Positions 39,118-47,570 are shown, numbered from the stretch's first letter. The stretch is DNA of 64,000 bases from Nocardioides marmorisolisilvae (GCF_031656915.1 NZ_CP134227.1:1984001-2048000); one strand, 5' to 3'. Program-made: numbers and translations. The notes: a model not told the origin generated them from the letters alone.

Positions 39118-39399
39118 ATGGATGACCCGCGCAACGTCTTCATGTCCGCGCACGACGTGCTCGAGCGTTACGGCTGGGGCAAGACGAAGGGCTACCAGAA
39201 CCTCAAGAACCGCGATCTCGTGCCGCCGCCGGTGATGACACATCCGGATCGCTGGCGGCTCGATCAGCTGCTCGCGTGGGAGGAGAAGCGGATTGCCCTG
39301 GCCGAAGCTGCGCTGGAGACGCTCGTTGCGCCCGAACGGGAGGAGGTGAAGCTCGTGGAGATGCTCCCCCAACCCAAGCGACGGTCGCACTCAGCGTGA
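39118..39399 (+). CDS. small HTH-like DNA-binding protein
   Basis: A 93-residue protein starting at ATG 39118, five bases after the stop of the preceding HTH gene. MSAHDVLERYGWGKTKGYQNLKNRDLVPPPVMTHPDRWRLDQLLAWEE looks like a second AlpA/MerR-type HTH. The C-terminus is basic. Probably co-transcribed with the upstream HTH gene. Function inferred from fold only; it overlaps the convergent AbiEii gene by nine bases. Confidence 0.6.
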   Translation: MDDPRNVFMSAHDVLERYGWGKTKGYQNLKNRDLVPPPVMTHPDRWRLDQLLAWEEKRIALAEAALETLVAPEREEVKLVEMLPQPKRRSHSA

Positions 39400-40266
39400 G
39401 GCGGCGATGCTGTCGATGAAGTTCTGTACACGGCCGACGGCTTGGCCCACGTCCGCAGCGAGCCCGATCTGTTCGAGACCTTCGAGTGCTCGGACGTAGA
39501 TCGCCTCCCATCCGGGTTGGGCCGCCAGCGTCGGTGGCCAGCCGTGCTTGCCCCGGGCCTCGAATACCGCACGGCAGGCCGACTCCGTCTCGGCGAGCGG
39601 GTCATCGACCGTGAGCGCTTCGAGCAGTTGAAGATCGACCAGGTCGCGGGCTCGGTCGTTGGTACGCGGTGGCTCGACGGGCTCGCTGCTGGCGTGGATC
39701 TTCTGCGCGATCTGCCAGGGCGTTGTCATACAGGGGACCGCGACCGCGGACGGCAGACCGACGAGCGCCAGCGCATCGGACTCGACCATGTCGTGCGCCT
39801 CGGCGTTGCCCGCCTCGGTGGGCGAGATCTCGATCGGGACGGAGACGAACGGCTTGCCCCGGTAGGCCAGCTTTGCCGTCAGGCGGTGCGGCGTGCCCAC
39901 CAGCCCGGGCACCTCGAAAGGCACTGGAGTCGTGAAGGTCGCGGTGAACCCTTCCCAGCCATCGGCGCCGACGTCAACGAGTCGCTCGTAGGCCGTTTCG
40001 ATGTCACCGCGAAGGACCGCGTCGAGATCCTTCGACGTACGCGACTCGGGGATGCCGCGCCGCAGCTCGAGCGAGGCTCCGCCCTTCACCAACAGGATCG
40101 GCGCGCCGCGGTCATCCGCTGCGAGATTCATGAACTGCGCGACGACGAGGACTCCGACGTGCTGCTGTAGTCGCCCGAAGACGACGCCCTCCCGCTTCGC
40201 CGCCGCAGTGAGTCGGTCCCGCAGTGCGCGCAGGTTCGACGGCGAGGAGTCGTAGCGTGCCGTCAT
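39391..40266 (-). CDS. AbiEii-family nucleotidyltransferase toxin
   Basis: A 291-residue toxin of the type IV AbiE system. The nucleotidyltransferase signature is LVKGGASLELR at about 59-69 followed by SRTSKDLDAVL (about 75-85). AbiEii enzymes modify tRNA acceptor ends and cause growth arrest, in some cases in response to phage. The ATG overlaps the stop of the AbiEi gene (ATGA), the usual antitoxin-toxin order. Confidence 0.88.
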   Translation of the reverse strand: MTARYDSSPSNLRALRDRLTAAAKREGVVFGRLQQHVGVLVVAQFMNLAADDRGAPILLVKGGASLELRRGIPESRTSKDLDAVLRGDIETAYERLVDVGADGWEGFTATFTTPVPFEVPGLVGTPHRLTAKLAYRGKPFVSVPIEISPTEAGNAEAHDMVESDALALVGLPSAVAVPCMTTPWQIAQKIHASSEPVEPPRTNDRARDLVDLQLLEALTVDDPLAETESACRAVFEARGKHGWPPTLAAQPGWEAIYVRALEGLEQIGLAADVGQAVGRVQNFIDSIAASR

Positions 40267-40832
40267 CCGTCCGTCCTTCCCGAGATGTGGTGGAGGTCGA
40301 TCTCGCCGCGAAGCGCCTCGACCTCGCGAGGACGAACCACCCCCCCGGCCGCAGCTTGGTCAATCGCCCGACGGAGCTGCGCCGGGTCGACGCCGGCACC
40401 GAGACAGTCGCGGATGGTACGCACGACGGTCGTCACCGGCAGGTCGTCCTTCTCCGTCACGTCTGCGTCGGAAAGCAGTCGACGATGCAATCGATACAGG
40501 TCACCACCGGCCGCCCGTGGATGGTTGTCGCGTGGGACGGTCAGATGGATCCGCGACGGGTTGACATCCGACAGACCGTGCAGCACCAGCGCCGACTCAT
40601 GAGAGACCACTCCCCGGCCCAGGGTCCAGGCAACCGCCTCCGCCAGTTCGTCATGCTCAGTCCTCGGCAGAACCGGCACGCGATAGACACCCCGCGCCAC
40701 GCGCTCCAGGCGACCCCGGGCCGCCATCAGCCGGAGCTGGGTAGGGTCGATCCCGAGATCGCGAGCATCACGGGTCGTCACGTACCCGTGTTGCTCAATG
40801 GCTCGCTCAAGAACCTGGTCTCGGATGGTCAT
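40263..40832 (-). CDS. AbiEi-family antitoxin
   Basis: A 189-residue type IV antitoxin. The N-terminal winged helix (IEQHGYVTTRDARDLGIDPTQLRLMAARGRLERVARGVYRVP) matches AbiEi, and the C-terminal region follows the family pattern (GVVSHESALVLHGLSDVNPSRIHLTVP). It should repress its own promoter and neutralise the AbiEii toxin encoded directly downstream. A 17-bp palindrome starts nine bases before its ATG. Confidence 0.88.
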   Translation of the reverse strand: MTIRDQVLERAIEQHGYVTTRDARDLGIDPTQLRLMAARGRLERVARGVYRVPVLPRTEHDELAEAVAWTLGRGVVSHESALVLHGLSDVNPSRIHLTVPRDNHPRAAGGDLYRLHRRLLSDADVTEKDDLPVTTVVRTIRDCLGAGVDPAQLRRAIDQAAAGGVVRPREVEALRGEIDLHHISGRTDG

Positions 40833-40841
40833 GTGCTAGAG

Positions 40842-40858
40842 CGTATCAAATTGATACG
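40842..40858. promoter_or_regulatory. AbiEi autoregulatory operator
   Basis: CGTATCAA-A-TTGATACG is a perfect inverted repeat with 8-bp arms immediately upstream of the abiEi ATG. AbiEi antitoxins are known to bind inverted repeats in their own promoters. Confidence 0.7.
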
Positions 40859-40880
40859 GAATAGCCCACACCGCTTTCAG

Positions 40881-41648
40881 TCACCCAACTCGCTTCCCCG
40901 CCAGGATGTCGGCCTGCTCGGCCATGCGATCGATGCCGCCGTACGCGTCGATGATCACCTGGTTGCGAGCAACGACCGTGACGCCGTCAAGATCGACGCG
41001 CCCGATCTCACTCACACCGTCGAACGGAATGAGGGTGACCCGCGTCCCGAACGACCCGGGCTCCTTTCGCACGAGGCCGGCCGCCTCGGCTGCACGCGCG
41101 ATATCCCTCACGTAGAGCACCGGCCAAGCCTCACCGGCGCTCGATCGGTACAGGTTTGCACCGGCGTCACCAGTCAATGCATAGTCGATCCCGGACCTGC
41201 TGAAGGAGTCGGCGATGTCGCATGAGGACGCACCAGCCTCGAAGTCCACCGACCCAGCGCGTCGGGTCAGCCTGGCGGCGCGTCCCGCGCGGAAGAGCAG
41301 GTCCGCTTCCTTGCCCGCGGCGACCCGACCAGTGCCGTCCACGAGTCCGATCCGCGACCACCGCTGGCGCCACACGTCAACACCAGGCGTTACTGCGACG
41401 CCGAGCCCTGGGTCGAGCGCGAGACGCGCGGTTGCGATCGCATCCACATCCGCGAGGCCGGTGAAGCCGATCGGCTCCCCCAAGACCGTCAGGATCTCCT
41501 GTGCCAGATCGAAGGAAGGGCTGACCGCACCGGACTCGATCCGCGTGACCGTGGTCGGGGCAACGTCGACCAGCGCCGCAACCTGACGCGCACTCAGCCC
41601 GTTCACGCGGCGCAGTGTCGAGATGCGCTCTGCCAGGTCCACATCCAC
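40881..41648 (-). CDS. XRE-HTH protein with AbiEi/nucleotidyltransferase-like C-terminus
   Basis: A 255-residue protein. The N-terminal Cro/C1 HTH (LRRVNGLSARQVAALVDVAPTTVTRIESG) is followed by a linker and a C-terminal region (YALTGDAGANLYRS through RNQVIIDAYGGIDR) that recalls AbiEi-type or minimal nucleotidyltransferase domains. The open frame begins at TTG 41669, but that codon falls inside a palindrome that looks like an operator; GTG 41648 is preferred. It lies 48 bases upstream of the AbiEi/AbiEii pair on the same strand, and may be an extra antitoxin or regulator. Confidence 0.65.
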   Translation of the reverse strand: MDVDLAERISTLRRVNGLSARQVAALVDVAPTTVTRIESGAVSPSFDLAQEILTVLGEPIGFTGLADVDAIATARLALDPGLGVAVTPGVDVWRQRWSRIGLVDGTGRVAAGKEADLLFRAGRAARLTRRAGSVDFEAGASSCDIADSFSRSGIDYALTGDAGANLYRSSAGEAWPVLYVRDIARAAEAAGLVRKEPGSFGTRVTLIPFDGVSEIGRVDLDGVTVVARNQVIIDAYGGIDRMAEQADILAGKRVG

Positions 41649-41660
41649 CAGTCTACGAAG

Positions 41661-41680
41661 CTGTTGCAAATTCGCAACAG
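41661..41680. promoter_or_regulatory. operator palindrome of the XRE-HTH gene
   Basis: CTGTTGCAAATTCGCAACAG is a 20-bp palindrome with one mismatched pair (A/C), 12 bases upstream of the preferred GTG start. Overlap with the upstream TTG argues against that start and for autoregulation by the XRE protein. Confidence 0.6.
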
Positions 41681-41777
41681 GTTAAGAATCGGCTGGAAAG
41701 CTAACATGTCTTCGCGACGTGTCAGGTCACCGAACACGTCGAGATCGGCTGCCACAGGGTCACCAGTGATGGGCCCG

Positions 41778-41803
41778 AGTGATACACGAGAGTGATACAC
41801 GAG
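41778..41803. repeat. right integrase arm-type repeats
   Basis: Two tandem copies of AGTGATACACGAG (41778-41790 and 41791-41803), identical to the left-end pair. They lie 113 bases inside the right direct repeat, compared with 97 bases for the left pair. Confidence 0.65.
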
Positions 41804-41851
41804 GCCCCGGAATCGGCGTCAAACGGCGGCGCCATACGAAACAGGGCTAGA

Positions 41852-41882
41852 CGCGAAACCCCTTCTGACCTGCGGTTTCGCG
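41852..41882. terminator. stem-loop near the right end of the element
   Basis: CGCGAAACC and GGTTTCGCG form a perfect 9-bp stem with a 13-base loop containing CTGACCTGC. It could be a terminator isolating the element from the host or part of the recombination site. No T-tract follows. Confidence 0.4.
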
Positions 41883-41907
41883 GATTTCCGTCGACAGCCG
41901 TTGAAGG

Positions 41908-42078
41908 TTAAACCTCGTGGCACCAGTGGCAGGCGGCGTACCCGACGGACAGGAGAATCGGTGTATCCCGACGCTTCGCCTCGGCGAACGCGTCAGGCCC
42001 CCACTCCCACCAATCCACCGGATTTTGGGCGTGCTGGAGCAGATACGGGCTTGTCGCGCTGGCGAGCCGGTTGGCCAT
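41908..42078 (-). pseudogene. stranded native 5' end of the thioredoxin-domain gene
   Basis: A 56-codon remnant starting at the original ATG 42078 with a Shine-Dalgarno-like AGGAG upstream. It reads [20 protein letters not shown] and on through the CHWCH active-site segment, then meets element sequence and stops at TAA 41908 after two foreign codons (EV). It keeps the native promoter region and could still be translated into a short peptide. It aligns codon for codon with the element-supplied 5' end at 21791. Confidence 0.9.
41916..42024. repeat. attR: 109-bp direct repeat, right copy
   Basis: Identical to 21629-21737. Divergence starts abruptly on both sides (41915 and 42025). Outward from it, host sequence continues into the native start codon and promoter. 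Confidence 0.9.
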
Positions 42079-42150
42079 TTCCCATGACTCCTGACGACTG
42101 CGTACGTGCATCACTGTTCCGTGACGCACAGGAGTGGTACCCGAACCTGA

Positions 42151-42165
42151 GGTATCAGGGATACC
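42151..42165. terminator. possible terminator of the MazG-like/DUF2075 operon
   Basis: GGTATC-AGG-GATACC forms a 6-bp stem with a 3-base loop, 20 bases after the MazG-like stop on the minus strand. No U-tract follows, so this is weak. Confidence 0.3.
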
Positions 42166-42185
42166 AGCCGGAATGAGGCGGCTCG

Positions 42186-42503
42186 TCAGGGGGCTGGGTG
42201 CTTCGCCGAGTTGGCCTGCATCTTGCGCATCGCGGCCTCGCCCAGGTCGACGCCGACGACGTCCGCAAGCCGCACCAGATAGAGCAGCACATCGGACAGC
42301 TCCTCACCGAGCCGCGAGCGCAACGGTTCCTTCTCGGCCAACGCGACGACGTCGCCGGCCGGGAGCCATTGCAGCAGCTCGGTTAGTTCGCCGACCTCGC
42401 CCACGAGGGCCAGCGCCAGAGACTTGGGATCGTGGAACCGCTCCCAGTCGCGATCGTGGGTGAACTTCCGCATCGCGTCGCGCAGTGAATCCAACGAGGT
42501 CAT
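42186..42503 (-). CDS. MazG-like nucleotide pyrophosphohydrolase
   Basis: A 105-residue all-alpha NTP pyrophosphohydrolase of the MazG/RS21-C6 type. The metal-binding ExxE-(12-28)-ExxD pattern is visible as [11 protein letters not shown] (about 35-45) and [15 protein letters not shown] (about 67-81). It would hydrolyse NTPs or damaged dNTPs to monophosphate and pyrophosphate. ATG 42503 overlaps the stop of the DUF2075 gene (ATGA), so the two are translated together. Confidence 0.88.
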   Translation of the reverse strand: MTSLDSLRDAMRKFTHDRDWERFHDPKSLALALVGEVGELTELLQWLPAGDVVALAEKEPLRSRLGEELSDVLLYLVRLADVVGVDLGEAAMRKMQANSAKHPAP

Positions 42504-44371
42504 GACGGCACCCTCGCAAATACCAGGCCCTCGAGCAGCGCCTGGGTCTCCGGATCGGTGGAGAAGATCGTGGTCCCGCGCATGCCCCGGGTCAGCAACA
42601 CCTTGTAGGTGTTGCGCACCGCCCGGTCGAACTCGTCGGCGGTCCCACGCTTGGCTTGGGTGTCGAAGCTCCGCTCCGGGTGCGACTCCCACCGGTCCCC
42701 ACGCCAGACGAAGTCGGCGCCCATGATCACGCCCGCGTAGTCGTACTCGAAGCCTTGCGCGGTGTAGACACAACCGACCTGCTCGAAACCGGCGGGGTCG
42801 GACGCCCAGTAGGGCGTGCCCGGGGCCCCTGCATGCGATGTGTCCTTCTTGTTGTTCCACGGTCGCGACCAGTCCCCAATCACGACGTCTGGAACGAGCC
42901 CGCCTCCAACGATCGGGTCACTCCACTTCCAGGTGTATCCGGCGGCGATGCGGGCGCCGAATCCCTGATCGACGAGGTCACGAAGCCGCTGCTCCATCAG
43001 GGAGGGTGTCGGCGCCACGGCGACCGCAAAGTTCGCGTCACCCTCCCACACAGTCGGGCCACCCGGCGCGAGCCCGAGCAGCCGCAGCACCCACTCCTCG
43101 TAGGCACGACTGCCCCCGCAGCGGAACTGGGCATCCAAGTCGACCACCACCGAGGAGACCCCGGCCGCCGAAGCAGCGGCACGGATGTCCGCCACCGTGC
43201 CGATCTCGCCCGGCCTGACCACCTGGTGCTGGTCGAGCAGGAACACCGGGACCCGAGCGGCATCGATCAGCTCGGCGACCTGCTGCTTACCTGTCCTCAA
43301 CGCAGCCCTCGTATACCGATTGGCCGAGGTCTCGCGAAGCCGGTGCGCCTCGTCGAGGATGAGCACCTCGAGACCGTTCGGGTCGGCGCCGCCGAACTGG
43401 TTGAAGTACTTGAACATCGACCGCACCCGTCTGTCCCGCGCCCCCGCCACCTTGCGCAACGTCGAGGTGAACGCTTTCGAACCGGTCGCGTGCAGGACCG
43501 AACGCCCTTGGCGCGACAACTCGCCCAGCAACGACAGGGCTATCACGCTCTTGCCGGAGCCTGGGCCACCCGTGATCACTACGACCTCTTTGGTGTTGGC
43601 GGTCCGCGCCCGCTCCACCGCGCGCATCACCATGGAGTACGCCGCCTGCTGCTGGTCGAGCAACACGAACTGCTCGCGCCGTTGCACCTCATCCGCAGCC
43701 AGAGTGAGCAGCTGCTTGCTGGGCTTGACCGCGCTTCCAAGGAGCAGATCCGCTGCATCCACACCGCTGGCCGGTGCCAGCCGCGACCGCAGGTAGTCGT
43801 GGAACTGCCCCCGGCGCTGCCCGGTGAACAACCGGCCCTGGTCGTCCTCGGGCATCAGCCAAAGTGCCGCCACGTCCTGGTCGGTCGCATTGTGAAGGTA
43901 GGCGACTCCAGCAATCTGCTCCGGGTCCTGGGACAGGGTGGCCACGTAGTCAGTGAGGTAGCGGCAATACCCACGCACCTGCTCAACCGGATGCAGGCGC
44001 GTGCCCTGCCCCTCGAACTCGACCAGGTCATCCGATCCATCGAGCAGGAGGGCGCGACTCCACTGCTTGAGCTCCACCACGACGTACGACGGCCCACCTG
44101 TCACCGGATGTGTCCCGCAGAGGATCGCGTCCGCCCGCTTGCTGGTCAGTGGCAGCTGGTACTCCACCAGCACCTCGACCTCGCCCAGTCCGGCGTCGTG
44201 CAGGTCATCCGCCAGCACGGTCAGGCTCCGCTCCCACGAGCGCTGCTCAGCCGGTGCAGGCGAACGCCCCAGCTGGTGGCGGTACTGCTCGGTCAGCACG
44301 TTGACCAGCCTGTCAGCCCCCAAGGCAGAACGCAGCGACTGCGCAGACGCGCGATACAGCGGCACGAACAC
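42500..44371 (-). CDS. DUF2075 (Schlafen group 3-like) helicase with N-terminal nuclease-like region
   Basis: A 623-residue protein. The N-terminal part contains ADAILCG followed by YVVVELKQW, the D-(E)xK pattern of a PD-(D/E)XK nuclease. The helicase follows: Walker A VITGGPGSGKSVIALSLL (about 266-283), Walker B LEVLILDEAHRLRE (about 336-349), and the DUF2075 C-terminal motifs GFEYDYAGVIMG and VLLTRGMRGT. It probably acts on nucleic acids. Coupling to a MazG-like enzyme hints at nucleotide stress or phage defence, which is inference. Start GTG 44371 has a weak Shine-Dalgarno. Confidence 0.82.
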   Translation of the reverse strand: MFVPLYRASAQSLRSALGADRLVNVLTEQYRHQLGRSPAPAEQRSWERSLTVLADDLHDAGLGEVEVLVEYQLPLTSKRADAILCGTHPVTGGPSYVVVELKQWSRALLLDGSDDLVEFEGQGTRLHPVEQVRGYCRYLTDYVATLSQDPEQIAGVAYLHNATDQDVAALWLMPEDDQGRLFTGQRRGQFHDYLRSRLAPASGVDAADLLLGSAVKPSKQLLTLAADEVQRREQFVLLDQQQAAYSMVMRAVERARTANTKEVVVITGGPGSGKSVIALSLLGELSRQGRSVLHATGSKAFTSTLRKVAGARDRRVRSMFKYFNQFGGADPNGLEVLILDEAHRLRETSANRYTRAALRTGKQQVAELIDAARVPVFLLDQHQVVRPGEIGTVADIRAAASAAGVSSVVVDLDAQFRCGGSRAYEEWVLRLLGLAPGGPTVWEGDANFAVAVAPTPSLMEQRLRDLVDQGFGARIAAGYTWKWSDPIVGGGLVPDVVIGDWSRPWNNKKDTSHAGAPGTPYWASDPAGFEQVGCVYTAQGFEYDYAGVIMGADFVWRGDRWESHPERSFDTQAKRGTADEFDRAVRNTYKVLLTRGMRGTTIFSTDPETQALLEGLVFARVPS

Positions 44372-44594
44372 CCCAGGAAGACATGAATGACTTCCCGCAC
44401 GGGTGGAGGCTTGTCAGAAGACGCGCGCTGTCGGGCCGTTGCGGATTACGAGAACAGCGTACGGCGATGCAGGAGGGGTCGTGCGCGATTGCGCGAGTAC
44501 TCCCTAGGCCGCGTAGAGCAGTTTCGGTAGTCCCCGCCGGCGCAGCATTGACAGGCGGTGAAGTGACACTGCCCCGCTGTCGCGGCGTAACGGG

Positions 44595-45332
44595 TCACCG
44601 ATGCCTGCGGCCGACCCCGTCATGTGAATGCGGGCGACGTCTCCGAGCCTGAACGCCGATCACCACCAGGACCACCACGATCGTCAGGAGCGTGGAGTAG
44701 TGGTTGATCCGGTGGACCACGTCCACGGCGGGCTGGCCGATGGCGTAGCCCAGTCCGACGCTTGGGCCGATCCAGAGCAGCGTGCCGACCACATCCAGCG
44801 CCAGGAAGGTCCGCAAGCGCATCCCAGACAGGCCCGAGGCGGCGTAGATCAGCACCGTCGGCACCGGTAGGTAGTAGGCCAGCACGACCGCCGCCGGCCC
44901 GAACCGTTCGGCCGTCCGCTCGAGCCGGGCCGAACGCGCCTTGCGTCTCGCGACACCACTCGGCGACGACGCGCGGCCCAGGAAGATGTGCAGCGCGCGG
45001 TCACCCCACCGCCGTCCTGCCCACCAGAAGACCCAGTCGAACATCATCGAGGCGGGCACTCCGGCGACCACCGCGAACCACAGCGGCAGTTCGCCCAGCC
45101 GGCTGTGCGCCCCGACCGTCACTTCGGCCAAGGTCGACCCGCTGATGATCTCGAGCAGCAGTGGGTGCGACCCGATCAGCGCGGGGACGAGCGGCCACAA
45201 TGCGAGCGAGTACGCGAGGGACAGGCCGATCAGCAGCGCGATCACGATGTCTGCCCGTCTTGCGGTGCCACCCCACGGCGCGGGCACCCGCCTCGGTCCC
45301 CGCGGCTCCAGCCCATCCGTCGCAAGTGTCAT
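44595..45332 (-). CDS. DedA/VTT-domain membrane protein
   Basis: A 245-residue membrane protein of the DedA family. ATG 45332 is preferred over the longer frame. The re-entrant motif region FGPAAVVLAYYLPVPTVLIYAASGLSGM and the preceding VFWWAGRRWGDRALHIFLGR follow the family pattern, although the canonical FxRFxPxxR is degenerate (YYLPVP lacks the Arg). DedA proteins are implicated in lipid carrier flipping and membrane homeostasis. Confidence 0.78.
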   Translation of the reverse strand: MTLATDGLEPRGPRRVPAPWGGTARRADIVIALLIGLSLAYSLALWPLVPALIGSHPLLLEIISGSTLAEVTVGAHSRLGELPLWFAVVAGVPASMMFDWVFWWAGRRWGDRALHIFLGRASSPSGVARRKARSARLERTAERFGPAAVVLAYYLPVPTVLIYAASGLSGMRLRTFLALDVVGTLLWIGPSVGLGYAIGQPAVDVVHRINHYSTLLTIVVVLVVIGVQARRRRPHSHDGVGRRHR

Positions 45333-45500
45333 CGGGTCGATTGTCCCACCGCCGTGGCCACTCCCTCGCCTCGCCAGGTCGGGTGCCCAACGGGGTCGGA
45401 CGCACCGGTGGCGCTGGGCTGCGAACTGCCTACTGAACCGTTGCCGGGGCACGTACGTGTTCATCTATGAGGCACCCGTTCGGGGTTCTCGTCACCAGAT

Positions 45501-45710
45501 ATGAGGTTCCACATGTCATCGACCTTTGTAGGCAAATTGGTCCTGGGCACAGCAGCAGCCGCCGCCGTCGTGACCCTCGCCACCGGGTGTTCCAGTTCAG
45601 CCTCCAACCCCCCGACGCACAGCGGTACCCACAGCGGCACGCACAGCGGCACGCCCAGCGGCACATCCAGCAGCAGCCCGGCCCCGGGAGGCGGCGGCCC
45701 GGCGTTCTGA
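45501..45710 (+). CDS. small lipoprotein with GTHS repeats
   Basis: A 69-residue predicted lipoprotein. The hydrophobic signal helix (KLVLGTAAAAAVVTLATGC) ends in the lipobox LATGC, with Cys at residue 30. The mature part is only about 40 residues, with Gly-Thr-His-Ser repeats (THSGTHSGTHSGTPSGTSSS) then a Pro/Gly tail. The His residues could bind metal, but this is speculation. A second ATG at 45513 is equally possible. Thirty-one bases separate it from the desaturase gene downstream. Confidence 0.55.
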   Translation: MRFHMSSTFVGKLVLGTAAAAAVVTLATGCSSSASNPPTHSGTHSGTHSGTPSGTSSSSPAPGGGGPAF

Positions 45711-45741
45711 CGACAGCCGGACAGGATCCCAGGGCCGGAAG

Positions 45742-46863
45742 GTGGTGCAGAAGATGGTGCAGGAGAGCTATGGCACAGCGGTGCCGACACAGGTTGTGAC
45801 GAAGCCTCACGCAGCGGTCCGAGCAGGCACGAGGACGGCGCGGCTTCGCGTGTCGTCCGTCGTCTATCTCCCCGCCCTGTTGATCCCGGCGGTCGCGCTG
45901 CTCCTGGTGGGGGTCGGCTGGGCGACCCGGTGGGGTGGGGCGGACTTCGCCAGTTCGATGACGAGCCTCCGCGCCGAGACGATCGGCCCGCTCGCGTCAG
46001 CGCTGATCGTGCTGTTCCTCATCACTGAGCGGGTGCGCCCGGCCCAGTCGCGACCGTTCGCGGCCCGTGGCCACCGTCATGACGTGCTGTTTGCCGTGCT
46101 CAACGTCGTCTTCGTCGTCCCGATGGTGACCGCGCTGACTCTTGCGTTTGCCGATGTGGCACGCCGGCTGGCGCCTTGGGTGGTCCTTCCCAGATTCGGT
46201 GTGGTGCCGCGGTGGGTCGTGATCCTGGTGATCCTGATCGCGATGGACTTCTGTAACTGGCTGGTGCACCTGGCCAATCACCGGGTGCGAATGTTGTGGC
46301 GCTTCCACGAGCTTCATCACTCGCAAGAGGACATGAATGTCCTCACGGTCTTCCGAACACATCCACTCATCCACGTTTCGTATGTGCTTGCTGTGGTCCC
46401 GGCGCTGGTGCTGCTGGCCAATGGGGAACTGCCGACTCTGCTGCTCGTCGTGTACGGCGGCTCGGTCGCATTCGCCCACTCCAACACCAACCTGAGCTTT
46501 GGGCCGCTGGACCGAGTGTTCGTCAGCCCGAACTACCACCGAATCCACCACAGGAGCAGTGGTCCCCAAGACGTGAACCTCGGGTTCGCGCTGACGATCT
46601 GGGATCAGCTCACCCACCGTGCGGTGTTTCCCACCCCCGAGACCATCGGGGCCGACACGGGGCTGGCGCAGCGCCCCCTCCGGGTCGAACAGCAGGGACC
46701 TCGTGCGGATCACCTCAAGGTCTTCGCCGCCCAACTCCTCGGACCGTTCCGGCCGATGAACGAGCCCGTCAGGCTCGCGTCCGTCAAGGAAGCCGCGCCG
46801 AAGACGCCGAAGACACCGACGGAGCCGAGAGCGGCGAACGAGTCGTCCGAGGCACGGTGGTGA
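45742..46863 (+). CDS. sterol desaturase/fatty acid hydroxylase family protein
   Basis: A 373-residue integral membrane di-iron enzyme. The histidine boxes are HLANHRVR (box 1 region), FHELHHSQ (box 2) and NYHRIHH (box 3), spaced as in the family. About four to five membrane helices precede and separate them. It would hydroxylate or desaturate a lipid chain. The N-terminus is uncertain; GTG 45742 and ATG 45754 are both plausible. The stop overlaps the GTG of the DoxX gene. Confidence 0.85.
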   Translation: MVQKMVQESYGTAVPTQVVTKPHAAVRAGTRTARLRVSSVVYLPALLIPAVALLLVGVGWATRWGGADFASSMTSLRAETIGPLASALIVLFLITERVRPAQSRPFAARGHRHDVLFAVLNVVFVVPMVTALTLAFADVARRLAPWVVLPRFGVVPRWVVILVILIAMDFCNWLVHLANHRVRMLWRFHELHHSQEDMNVLTVFRTHPLIHVSYVLAVVPALVLLANGELPTLLLVVYGGSVAFAHSNTNLSFGPLDRVFVSPNYHRIHHRSSGPQDVNLGFALTIWDQLTHRAVFPTPETIGADTGLAQRPLRVEQQGPRADHLKVFAAQLLGPFRPMNEPVRLASVKEAAPKTPKTPTEPRAANESSEARW

Positions 46864-47402
46864 GCGTGGCCGCGCCCCAGCGCCGTACGCACTGGACGCG
46901 TCTGCTGCTCGGCACCGCATCAACCGGGCCGGCGGTGGACCTCGCGCTCCTGGTGGTGCGCGTCGTCCTCGCCTGGATCTTCATCGCCTATGGTGCCGCG
47001 AAGCTGTTCGGCGCGTTTCCCGGCTCGGGTCCGCACGGCATCCAGCAGACCGCGAGCTACATGTCCCAGGGGGCGCATCTTCGACCGGGCGAGCTCTTTG
47101 CCGTTCTGGCCGGACTGATCGAGTTCGGCGGTGGAATCGCGATGGCGCTCGGCCTCTGCACGCGTCTTGCCGGGTTGGCGTTGTTCGGGGACATGGTCAT
47201 GGCGATGATCACCGTGACCTGGGCGACCGGACTCAACCCGGTCGCCTCCGGGCCGGGGTACCAGCTGAACCTGGCGCTCGCCGGGTTGGCACTCGCCGCA
47301 GCGCTGATCGGCGCCGGTCGATTCAGCATCGACGCTCTGATCGACCGCGCATGCGCTCGGCGACCAGACCTCACGTCGGCCGGCGCTGGGTCCAGAAGCT
47401 GA
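46860..47402 (+). CDS. DoxX-family membrane protein
   Basis: A 180-residue protein with four hydrophobic helices. ALLVVRVVLAWIFIAYGAAKLFGAF and the ELFAVLAGLIEFGGGIAMALGLCTRLAGLAL segment are characteristic of DoxX/DoxD-like proteins. These are membrane proteins often linked to redox or thiol stress, with no defined reaction here. Start GTG 46860 overlaps the desaturase stop (GTGA), so the two are coupled. Confidence 0.82.
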   Translation: MSVAAPQRRTHWTRLLLGTASTGPAVDLALLVVRVVLAWIFIAYGAAKLFGAFPGSGPHGIQQTASYMSQGAHLRPGELFAVLAGLIEFGGGIAMALGLCTRLAGLALFGDMVMAMITVTWATGLNPVASGPGYQLNLALAGLALAAALIGAGRFSIDALIDRACARRPDLTSAGAGSRS

Positions 47403-47570
47403 CCCCGGCCCCATTCGCGGACCGGCGAAGCAGGTGTACGGCATCGGGTACGGATCGGTCTGCCGCACAGATGGCTGGCTCCCGGTTGCCGCGCCGGCCG
47501 CCCGCGAGCGGCCTTGGCAGCAGTCGCATGCGGCGACCACAGACCGGCGCGGCCGACCAGGAGAGCACCG

